Shown here: piece by piece, positions 1-5,656 of the stretch
How the letters are laid out: the number at the start of each line of letters is the position of its first letter
How positions within the stretch are numbered: position 1 is the first letter of the stretch
The notes under the pieces: generated by a model
The model's database searches: none
The model's input: only the letters and a program-made list of their open reading frames with translations
What the model was told of the DNA's origin: nothing
Assembly: GCA_002898995.1 (NCBI GenBank)
Contig: BEIM01000239.1
Span: 1-5,942 of the forward strand
Origin: a bacterium HR36
GTDB taxonomy: Bacteria; Planctomycetota; Planctomycetia; Gemmatales; HRBIN36
DNA length: 5,942 nt
Direction of reading: 5' to 3'
Made by a program: the position numbers and the translations under genes

Positions 1-315
1 CGCAGGAATTCATCCTGCATGCTGAGGATGTAACGCAGGAATTCACCCTGCATGCGGAAGATGTAACGCAGGAATTCACCCTGCATGCCGAAAATGTAAC
101 GCAGGAATTCATCCTGCATGCCGAAGATGTAACGCAGGAATTCATCCTGCATGCTGAGGATGTAACGCAGGAATTCATCCTGCATGCGGAAAATGTAACG
201 CAGGAATTCACCCTGCATGCGGAAGATGTAACGCAGGAATTCACCCTGCATGCCGAAAATGTAACGCAGGAATTCATCCTGCATGCGGAAGATGTAACGC
301 AGGAATTCATCCTGC
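1..315. repeat. 33-bp tandem repeat, nine full units plus 18 bp of a tenth
   Basis: Units start at 1, 34, 67, 100, 133, 166, 199, 232, 265 and 298, the last ending at 315. The array continues past the left edge. Only four positions vary in the unit: 13 (t/c), 23 (t/g/c), 26 (g/a) and 27 (g/a). Each unit carries the imperfect palindrome GCAGGATGAATTCCTGC (minus strand) and the palindromes GAATTC and GCATGC. Because 33 is divisible by three, the array keeps its reading frame; on the minus strand it encodes the 11-residue repeats of the partial gene. Units 2-3 equal units 7-8, so a five-unit block has been duplicated. Confidence 0.98.
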
Positions 316-575
316 TTCCGCGCTCCATTTCCCACGGCCAGCGGAGCACGGGCTACCCTCGCCAACTCGACACGCGAAGCACATTCGCTTTCCCACAGCG
401 AACGCAGCACCCCAGTCAAGTGCACACGCGTTTCTTGCATTGTCAGGCATTCGCTTTCACACAGTGAACGCAGCGCAGCAGGAGGCGTCGCCGTCTCGGC
501 ATCTCGACGCGGTGATTGCGATTTACGAATCTGAGCTCGGACGGCCACGGGCTTGCTGCCGTCGCCGTGCTGCAT
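1..575 (-). CDS. Partial repeat protein with 11-residue (hendecad) tandem repeats, function unknown
   Basis: The frame is open from the stop-free point after 708-710 down to the left edge; the C-terminus lies outside the window. I take the ATG at 573-575 as start (191 visible codons). It has no clear Shine-Dalgarno, and GTG at 546-548 or ATG at 438-440 are alternatives. Residues 1-34 are basic and Pro/Thr/Ser-rich (RKSQSPRRDAETATPP). Residues 35-56 and 57-78 are two 22-residue repeats that both start with LRSL(C/W)ESEC. Residues 79-87 are a short linker (LAVGNGARK). From residue 88 to the edge run 11-residue repeats, Q(D/G)EFLRYI(F/L)(R/G/S)M. F4, I8 and M11 are invariant and give 4-3-4 hydrophobic spacing, the pattern of right-handed hendecad coiled coils. 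The D/G and R/G/S variation falls off this core. No signal peptide or catalytic motif is visible. The plus-strand frame across the array is also open, but its non-repeat part looks like an antisense shadow. I recognise no family. The gene is probable, not certain. Confidence 0.5.
   Translation of the reverse strand, partial: MQHGDGSKPVAVRAQIRKSQSPRRDAETATPPAALRSLCESECLTMQETRVHLTGVLRSLWESECASRVELARVARAPLAVGNGARKQDEFLRYIFRMQDEFLRYIFGMQGEFLRYIFRMQGEFLRYIFRMQDEFLRYILSMQDEFLRYIFGMQDEFLRYIFGMQGEFLRYIFRMQGEFLRYILSMQDEFL
382..474 (-). repeat. Two copies of a 27-bp sequence 66 bp apart
   Basis: Positions 382-408 and 448-474 match at 25 of 27 bases (cattcgctttc followed by (c/a)cacag(c/t)gaacgcagc). 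The 66-bp spacing is exactly twice the 33-bp unit to the left. On the minus strand both copies are in the same frame and give LRSL(C/W)ESEC, the opening of the 22-residue repeats. A weaker echo of TTTCCCAC lies at 328-335. This looks like an older, more diverged part of the same coding repeat. Confidence 0.75.
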
Positions 576-606
576 GGGAGCGATGAAAATTAGCGCGCGG
601 TGGTGG

Positions 607-1462
607 GGATGCCTAAGGTGCACCAAACGTATGCGCGAACCTTGCTGCGGGAAGCGCGGTTGCCGCGGCGTTCGCTTGCGTGCGGATAGCGGTGTGCACC
701 GTGAGCGTCATCCCAATCAAAAGTCGGTGAACCATGTCAATGTGTTCGATTTGCTGCGGATAGCGATGTGCACCTTGGGCGGGAAATGCACATACGCCGC
801 GGATTTCGTGCGGTCGGCGAGACGCCACTTCAACGCGAAACGCAGGGGCCCCTCATCATTATTAATTATTAAGTGGAAGCGGATAGTGCGCTCGCATGTT
901 CCTACGTGCAACTGGTGCAACCGCCTCATCACCATTAATTAGTTTAAGTGCGAGGAGATAGCGCCCGCGGTGGTGTTGCATGGTGCGGCATCCGTGGTCC
1001 TGGGCGTGATTGCCGAGGGTCAGGGCATGGGCCAGCGGCTGAGAAGGGTGAGGCGTGGGCTGTTGAGGTTCGCCGTTGCTGGAGGCTGCTCAGTGCAGCG
1101 GTTAATAGTTAGCGGTGAGGATAGCCATCGCAGTCGCCATGATAGGTGCAACCTGTGATCCGAGGGCGTCCTCTCCCAATAAGGGGACGCCGAGTACTAG
1201 AGTCGCAGTTGCAATGATAGTCCAACCTGTGATCCGAGATGGCTGCAGGGCGATCAAAAGCGTCCGCATTTTGGATCCGCGTCGCCGTGATAGATGCAAT
1301 CCGTGATCCGAGGCGGCTTACGGAGGCCGGGACTAGAAGGAGTTTAGCTCGGGAGTGGCCATGACAGTCGAACCTGTGGTCCAAGGCGGCGAGCGCCTTT
1401 CGGCAATGAAAATGGCGTTCCAACAGTTCGCAAGATGTGTCCAATCCGTGGTCCGAGGCAGC
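607..1462. repeat. Decayed tandem repeat, period 72-76 bp, non-coding
   Basis: No credible gene lies here. On the right, the core CCTGTGATCCGAG or a close variant begins at 1152, 1226, 1300, 1373 and 1445 (steps 74, 74, 73, 72). On the left, tgcggatagcg plus (g/a)tgtgcacc occurs at 681 and 755 (74 apart), and cctcatca followed by ATTAATTA at 851 and 924 (73 apart). Related GTGCACC/GTGCAACC words sit at about 617, 693, 767, 914 and 1145, nearly all on the same period; a further diverged copy is near 983-1006. Between about 1010 and 1110 the copies are hard to align. The period is not a multiple of three and similar peptides appear in rotating frames, which argues against coding. Confidence 0.7.
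1133..1462. repeat. Five best-preserved copies of the ~74-bp repeat, with a CRISPR-like layout
   Basis: Each copy has a conserved stretch of about 33-37 bp: gtcgccatgatag, then a short variable joint, then caacctgtgatccgagg. Copies end near 1166, 1240, 1314, 1387 and 1459. The 37-42 bp between them is much less conserved. This alternation resembles a CRISPR array in spacing. However, the repeats differ from each other at many positions with small indels, some between-repeat segments are themselves similar (ggacgccgagtactag near 1184 and ggaggccgggactag near 1322), and no cas gene is in view. I call it a decayed tandem repeat, with an old degenerate CRISPR as a weak alternative. Confidence 0.6.
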
Positions 1463-1751
1463 GGCTCATGGTGGGGAGGATAGGCGCATATCCAGTTAGC
1501 TGATAGATTTTGCGCGATCATGAGTGATTTCGGTCAAATGGTGGCAAATTTCCATCACTTTCTGTCAAAATCAGTGAAAGAGTGGTACAGCTAAAGAAGC
1601 ATAGTGCAAGTATCTGGCGGATGTGGCCCCATGTGGCACCCTACGTGATCCCCACGACTCATTTGGCGACTCAGCTGGGGCAGCAGGGGCGGTGTCTGGT
1701 TGGTTTGGTGGCCGAGTTTGAGGCTGCGAGCTTTACCGTAGGGGCAATAAT
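1463..1751. other. Gene-free stretch downstream of argF, with an AT-rich patch of inverted repeats
   Basis: I see no gene between the last ~74-bp copy and the argF stop. Positions 1500-1600 are AT-rich relative to the surroundings and contain AGTGAT (1523-1528), ATCACT (1554-1559) and AGTGA (1573-1577), so the middle arm can pair with either neighbour. A nested stem, TGGTGG (1539-1544) with CCATCA (1552-1557), has a 7-base loop and one G-U pair. None is followed by a T-tract on the minus strand, so it is not a standard terminator for argF. A 10-bp direct repeat, atgtggc(c/a)cc, lies at 1620-1639. Confidence 0.4.
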
Positions 1752-2708
1752 TCAACGGCGGGCGGGTCGGCGCACAGGGCGGCGTTTTGGAACGGGTAGC
1801 GGCAATTTGCCCAGTAGCCATAACAGCAGCGTTTCCTGGGCGTACATGCGATTGGCCGCCTGGGCAAAGACGACGCTTTGCGGGCCGTCCAGCACCTCAT
1901 CGGTGATTTCTTCGCCGCGATGGGCAGGCAAACAATGCATGACGCGGGCGCTCGGTGGTGCCAGGCGCAGCAAATCGCTATCCACGCGGTAACGAGCAAA
2001 AGCCTGCCGACGCTGGGCCTGCTCATTTTCCTGTCCCATGCTTGTCCAAACATCGGTGTAAATGATGTCCGCTTGCCGAACTGCCTCGGCGGGTTCGTCC
2101 ACATACTGCAACTGCGCCTCGGGAAAGCGTGCCTGCAGAGCCGCGAAGAAGCCTGGCTCAAACCGAAACGCCTCGGGGCAGGCATGCCGCCAACGCATGC
2201 CGAGCATGGCACACCCGATGGCCAACGAGCGGGCGATGTTGTTGCTATCGCCAATGAAGGCCAAGGTTTTTCCGGAGAGTTCACCGAGCAATTCTGTCAT
2301 GGTCACGAAATCACCGAGAGCCTGACAGGGGTGCTCGCGATCCGACAGCCCATTGATGACAGGTACATGGGCATGGCGGGCTAACTCTTCCACCACCTCA
2401 TGGCGATACACGCGCAGCACAATAGCCTGCACATACTGGCTCAAGGTGCGGGCGCAATCGGCCAGACTTTCCCGCACTCCTAAACCTACTTCCTGGCCCG
2501 TCAGAAAAATGCTAGTGCCGCCCAACCGTGCCATCCCCGCCTCAAAACTGACGCGCGTCCGCAGGGAGGGCTTTTCGAAAATCAACGCAAATACGCTTCC
2601 CCGCAGCGGTGTGGTCGGGCGTGGGCGTTTCTTACGCTGGACGGTCGCCTGAATCAGACCCTGCAACTCCGCGGCACTTAGATCGCCCAGACTCAGCAGG
2701 TGGCGCAT
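1752..2708 (-). CDS. argF: Ornithine carbamoyltransferase (anabolic)
   Basis: Cytosolic enzyme that joins carbamoyl phosphate and ornithine to make citrulline in arginine biosynthesis. The 318-residue length is normal. The family signature is complete: carbamoyl-phosphate loop SLRTR at 48-52 within FEKPSLRTRVSFE, HPCQ at 126-129, GDSNN at 153-157 (usually GDGNN), ornithine-binding DVWTSMGQE at 219-227, and HCLPAHRGEE from 258. The ATG at 2706-2708 is preceded by GGGAG and AAAGG, 6-15 bases upstream. It is the last gene of the operon, 30 bases after argD. The C-terminus ends in a strongly basic tail, KRRPVRRPARR (308-318), beyond the normal final helix. Aspartate carbamoyltransferase is excluded by the DxWxSMG and HCLP motifs. 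Confidence 0.97.
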   Translation of the reverse strand: MRHLLSLGDLSAAELQGLIQATVQRKKRPRPTTPLRGSVFALIFEKPSLRTRVSFEAGMARLGGTSIFLTGQEVGLGVRESLADCARTLSQYVQAIVLRVYRHEVVEELARHAHVPVINGLSDREHPCQALGDFVTMTELLGELSGKTLAFIGDSNNIARSLAIGCAMLGMRWRHACPEAFRFEPGFFAALQARFPEAQLQYVDEPAEAVRQADIIYTDVWTSMGQENEQAQRRQAFARYRVDSDLLRLAPPSARVMHCLPAHRGEEITDEVLDGPQSVVFAQAANRMYAQETLLLWLLGKLPLPVPKRRPVRRPARR

Positions 2709-2738
2709 GGCAACCTTTCTCCCGTGCTGCAGCCCGTG

Positions 2739-3929
2739 TCAGTGCGTGCTGGGAACCGACGTCTGCGCGGCAGCTTCGTGAAGCACTGCGGCGAGAATCT
2801 GACAACCCGCATCTATCTGCTCGTCAGTGATGGTCAGCGCGGGGAGCAGGCGGATCACCGTCTGCTGCGTGCAATTGACGAGCAAGCGGCGCTCCAGGCA
2901 GCGTTGCACGATCGGCGTGCCGTCGCCATGCAGTTCGATACCGATCATGGCACCGCAGATGCGCAGCTCACGGATCAGCGGACAGGATCGTTGCACGGCT
3001 TCCAGATGCTGGCGGAATCGGGCACCGATGGCCACGGCGCGCTCGAGCAACCCTTCTTCTTCGATGGTCTGTATGGTCGCTAGAGCGGCGCGACACGCAA
3101 TCGGGTTGCCGCCGAAGGTTGCCGCGTGCATCCCAGGCTGCAATTTGGCTGCCACCTCCTGGCGCGCAATCACTGCTCCCGCAGCCAGGCCGCCTGCCAG
3201 AGCTTTCGCCAGCGTCATGACGTCGGGAGCCACATCCCAGTGCTGATAGGCAAACCAGCGCCCCGTCCGTCCCATCCCGCTTTGCACCTCATCGAAAATC
3301 AAAAGCAAGTCGTGGCGATCGGCCAGCTCCCGTAACCCCGCCAGGTATCCCGCCGGCGCAATGCGAATCCCGCCTTCGCCCTGAATGGGCTCGACCAGGA
3401 TCGCACACGTCTCCTCATCAATCGCATCGGCTACCGCCTGCACATCGCCAAACGGCACATGGCGAAATCCCGGCAGCAGCGGTTCGAATCCCTGATGGTA
3501 CTTGGGTTGCCCCGTGGCGCTGAGGGCCCCGAACGTGCGCCCATGAAAACTGTGCAGCATGGCGATGATTTTGTAGCGGTGCGGTCGTCCATGCAATCGG
3601 GCCAGCTTGATCGCCGCTTCCACTGCTTCGGCGCCACTGTTGCAGAAGAAACATTGCCCCCCGAAACTCCGCTCGCTCAACGCCTGTGCCAGCAGGCCTT
3701 GCGCTTCCATATACCACGTGTTGGGCACATGGATCAGTTCCCCAACCTGTTCGCGAACCGCTTCGACTACTCGCCGGGGGCAATGCCCCAGTAGATTGCA
3801 TCCCCAGCCGGGAAAGAAATCCAAGTACCGGTTTCCCTCTGCATCCCACACATACGAACCTTCCCCGCGCACCAAGCACACGGGAAACCGCTTATAGTTC
3901 CCAATGACATAGCCGTTGAAAAGCTCCAT
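2739..3929 (-). CDS. argD: Acetylornithine aminotransferase (PLP, class III)
   Basis: Transfers an amino group from glutamate to N-acetylglutamate semialdehyde, giving N-acetylornithine; many family members also act on succinyl-diaminopimelate. At 396 residues the gene is full length. Visible class-III aminotransferase marks are SGAEAVEAAIKLAR (98-111), HGRTFG (129-134), EPIQGEGG (180-187), cofactor-binding Asp213 in IFDEVQSGMGRTG, the Schiff-base Lys242 in TLAKALAGG, TFGGNP (271-276) and the ArgD-like RLLPALTI (360-367). The N-terminal DFFPGWGCNLLGH replaces the commoner DFxxGIAVNxLGH and reminds me of planctomycete ArgD. The ATG at 3927-3929 has a close GAGG only; an in-frame TGA lies shortly upstream, so no longer start is possible. 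It lies 45 bases after argB and 30 before argF, consistent with one transcript. Ornithine or GABA aminotransferase would be the main alternatives, but the operon context favours ArgD. Confidence 0.95.
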   Translation of the reverse strand: MELFNGYVIGNYKRFPVCLVRGEGSYVWDAEGNRYLDFFPGWGCNLLGHCPRRVVEAVREQVGELIHVPNTWYMEAQGLLAQALSERSFGGQCFFCNSGAEAVEAAIKLARLHGRPHRYKIIAMLHSFHGRTFGALSATGQPKYHQGFEPLLPGFRHVPFGDVQAVADAIDEETCAILVEPIQGEGGIRIAPAGYLAGLRELADRHDLLLIFDEVQSGMGRTGRWFAYQHWDVAPDVMTLAKALAGGLAAGAVIARQEVAAKLQPGMHAATFGGNPIACRAALATIQTIEEEGLLERAVAIGARFRQHLEAVQRSCPLIRELRICGAMIGIELHGDGTPIVQRCLERRLLVNCTQQTVIRLLPALTITDEQIDAGCQILAAVLHEAAAQTSVPSTH

Positions 3930-3974
3930 GACCTCGGCAGAAGGACGGTATCATTTCGCAGCCATTGTTCAGAC

Positions 3975-4859
3975 TCACGCAGCGTCCAGCACGATTTCTG
4001 TGCCGATGCCTTGATCGGTGTAGATCTCCAGCAAGAGGGAATGCCGGATGCGTCCGTCAATGATATGCGTCTTGCGGACGCCAGCCGCTAACGCTTCCAG
4101 GCATCCCTCCACTTTCGGGATCATGCCTTCCTCGATCACGCGCTCCTGGATTAACTGCCGGCACTGTGAGGCCGTCAAGCTGCTGATTAGCGAGTTGGGA
4201 TCGCGGCGGTCACGCAACAGCCCTGGCGTATCCGTGAGAAACACTAGCTTCTCGGCACGCAAGTGGGCTGCCACCGCCGCCGCTGCGGTGTCGGCGTTCA
4301 CGTTCAGCCACGCGCCATCTTGGCCCACTGCCAGCGAGGGAATTACCGGCACCACTCCCGCCGCACACACGTTGCGGATCAAATCGGTGTCTACCCGAGT
4401 GACGCGACCGACCCGTCCCAAATCCAGCTTCTCGCCCGTCTGAGTTTCCAGGAAAAGCTTCTCTCCATACAGCGCCCGCATCGAGCCCGTGTGTAAACCG
4501 ATAGCCCGCCCGCCGAGTCGCTGCATGCGTTGCACGATGTCGGTGTTGATTTCGTCGCGCAACACTTGCACGACGATCTGTAAGGTCGCCTCATCAGTGA
4601 TCCGCCGGCCTTGGATTTTCTGGGGCTGCAAGCCGGCCCGCGCCATCGCCTGATCGATCGCCTTACCGCCGCCATGCACCAGCACCGGCCGCATGCCCAC
4701 CGTCTCCATGAACACCACATCTTGCAACGTCGCCTGCAGCGCCTCCGTGTCTTCCATCGCGCTGCCACCCAGTTTGATGACGGTAATGCGGTCGCGGAAC
4801 TGCCGAATGTAGCTCAGCGCCTCGATCAGCACCTCTGCCTTTTCAATCGCTTCCTTCAT
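3975..4859 (-). CDS. argB: Acetylglutamate kinase, arginine-sensitive type
   Basis: Phosphorylates N-acetylglutamate with ATP, the second step of arginine synthesis and usually its control point. From the ATG at 4857-4859 the protein has 294 residues, the usual size. Motifs: KLGGS (29-33), HGGG (62-65), GRRITD (84-89), NVNADTAA (186-193), TDTPGLL (209-215) and EGMIPKVEGC (244-253). The N-terminal helix MKEAIEKAEVLIEAL and the C-terminal HIIDGRIRHSLLLEI followed by GIGTEI are features of the hexameric, arginine-inhibited branch, absent from the E. coli enzyme, so feedback inhibition by arginine is likely. A longer reading from TTG at 4926-4928 adds 23 residues unlike the family, and this TTG is also the -35 box of the putative promoter, so I reject it. 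The Shine-Dalgarno is weak. It is the first gene of the argB-argD-argF operon. Confidence 0.96.
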   Translation of the reverse strand: MKEAIEKAEVLIEALSYIRQFRDRITVIKLGGSAMEDTEALQATLQDVVFMETVGMRPVLVHGGGKAIDQAMARAGLQPQKIQGRRITDEATLQIVVQVLRDEINTDIVQRMQRLGGRAIGLHTGSMRALYGEKLFLETQTGEKLDLGRVGRVTRVDTDLIRNVCAAGVVPVIPSLAVGQDGAWLNVNADTAAAAVAAHLRAEKLVFLTDTPGLLRDRRDPNSLISSLTASQCRQLIQERVIEEGMIPKVEGCLEALAAGVRKTHIIDGRIRHSLLLEIYTDQGIGTEIVLDAA

Positions 4860-4900
4860 TCTCGGTTCCGTGTTCCCAGCCTTCGGAAAAGGAATGATAC

Positions 4901-4928
4901 AATCTATGCCGCGCTTTTTTCTCGTCAA
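4901..4928 (-). promoter_or_regulatory. Putative sigma70-type promoter of the argBDF operon
   Basis: On the minus strand TTGACG (4928-4923) is followed after 16 bases by TAGATT (4906-4901). This would start the transcript near 4894, leaving a leader of about 35 bases before the argB ATG at 4859. The placement fits, and it explains why the TTG codon inside the -35 box should not be the argB start. It rests on consensus match only. Confidence 0.5.
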
Positions 4929-5116
4929 CCAGGGTGAGGTGTGATGCAGGCTGGGAAAGCGGTTCTGACTGACACATTTTTTTGACTCCTGTTTGACGCT
5001 CCCCGCTCCTATTCATAGCCTGAAGCAACAATGTGGCTCGTCAACCCATGGTCAAAGCGGCGCGGTAAAGCTGGAGAGTCCGCGCCCATCTCCCTACACA
5101 GGTCAGGCTCACTATC
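4929..5116 (+). promoter_or_regulatory. Upstream region of tpx, no clear promoter
   Basis: This spacer between the divergent argB and tpx genes holds a seven-T run (4977-4983) and two TTGAC words 11 bases apart, TTGACT at 4982-4987 and TTGACG at 4993-4998. Either could be a -35 box, but the best -10 after the second (TAGCCT at 5016-5021, 17-base spacer) is poor. The 10-mer ctcgtcaacc at 4921-4930, which includes the argB -35 box, recurs at 5037-5046. No recognised operator is visible. Confidence 0.2.
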
Positions 5117-5122
5117 AGGAGG
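5117..5122 (+). promoter_or_regulatory. Ribosome binding site of tpx
   Basis: A perfect AGGAGG with a 6-base spacer to the ATG at 5129. It is much stronger than the sites of the arg genes and fixes the start of tpx, suggesting high expression. Confidence 0.9.
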
Positions 5123-5128
5123 ACCTAT

Positions 5129-5656
5129 ATGGCCACACGCAGCATAACCTTCAAAGGCAATCCCCTGACTTTGGTCGGTCGGGAACTCAAGGTTGGCGAT
5201 AAAGCTCCCGATTTTGTGTGCTTTCGGTTTCTGCCGGACAGGGGGCTGGTCAAAGTTACGCTCGCAGACGCCCTCGCCGGTAAGCCGACTTTATTCAGCG
5301 TCGTACCCTCGCTCGATACCCCCGTTTGCAGCACGCAGACGCAGAAATTCAATGCCGCTCTTGCGGAACTGGCTGGCAAAGTTAATTGTTATACCGTCAG
5401 CGTTGATCTCCCCTTTGCACAAAACCGTTTCTGCAACACCTGTAATATCACCAATTCCCTTCCCCTCTCTGACTACCAGGAACGCTCCTTCGGCCAAAAC
5501 TACGGCGTGCTGATTGACGAACTGAAACTTTTGGCGCGCAGTGTCTTTGTCGTGGACAAGGATGGTGTCATTCGCTATTGCCAAATCGTGCCCGAAGTCA
5601 CCCAGGAACCCGATTACGATAAAGCGCTCGCCGCTCTCAAGGCCCTGGTCGCCTGA
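5129..5656 (+). CDS. tpx: Thiol peroxidase, atypical 2-Cys peroxiredoxin
   Basis: Reduces hydrogen peroxide and organic hydroperoxides, usually with thioredoxin as electron donor. The 175 residues cover the whole family without a signal peptide, so the protein is cytosolic. The start MATRSITFKGNPLTL matches the family's opening beta hairpin. The peroxidatic cysteine is Cys67 in PSLDTPVCSTQTQKFN, with Thr64 as the TxxC threonine; Arg137 (LARSVFV) is the likely active-site arginine. The resolving cysteine is Cys102 in DLPFAQNRFC, 35 residues later as in E. coli Tpx. The ending EPDYDKALAALKAL is typical. Further cysteines lie at 31, 87, 105 and 151; Cys105 makes a CNTC pair with the resolving cysteine, which is uncommon. 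It is transcribed away from the arg operon, and the context implies no functional link. Confidence 0.97.
   Translation: MATRSITFKGNPLTLVGRELKVGDKAPDFVCFRFLPDRGLVKVTLADALAGKPTLFSVVPSLDTPVCSTQTQKFNAALAELAGKVNCYTVSVDLPFAQNRFCNTCNITNSLPLSDYQERSFGQNYGVLIDELKLLARSVFVVDKDGVIRYCQIVPEVTQEPDYDKALAALKALVA

Noticed and set aside
3..467. Plus-strand open frame through the 33-bp array (repeat QEFILHAEDVT)
   Set aside because: It is open for 155 codons and two of the four variable sites are synonymous in it, which is a point in its favour. But after the array it becomes an Arg/Thr/His/Gln-rich sequence typical of antisense reading, has no in-frame ATG, and stops within the second 27-bp copy. The minus frame gives a coherent protein through both repeat types.
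553..942. Plus-strand ORF of 129 codons
   Set aside because: It overlaps the start of the better minus-strand repeat gene and the decayed repeats, and its Cys/Arg-rich composition looks like chance.
1109..1444. Minus-strand ORF of 111 codons across the ~74-bp repeats
   Set aside because: The repeat period is not a multiple of three, so repeat peptides fall in rotating frames; the composition is His/Arg/Cys-rich and there is no ribosome binding site.
1133..1462. Functional CRISPR array
   Set aside because: Repeats differ at many positions and contain small indels, two between-repeat segments resemble each other, and no cas gene is visible.
1582..1992. Plus-strand ORF overlapping the 3' end of argF
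   Set aside because: More than half of it is antisense to argF, and the remainder has no family features or ribosome binding site.
1733..2284. Minus-strand ORF of 183 codons inside argF
   Set aside because: Out-of-frame shadow of argF.
3418..3879. Minus-strand ORF of 153 codons inside argD
   Set aside because: Out-of-frame shadow of argD, which has all its catalytic motifs.
4843..5031. Minus-strand ORF of 62 codons upstream of argB
   Set aside because: It overlaps the argB promoter and start in another frame and has no family features.
4921..5046. 10-bp direct repeat ctcgtcaacc at 4921-4930 and 5037-5046 as an operator pair
   Set aside because: The first copy is explained by the argB -35 box, the flanks do not match, and one 10-mer pair is weak evidence.
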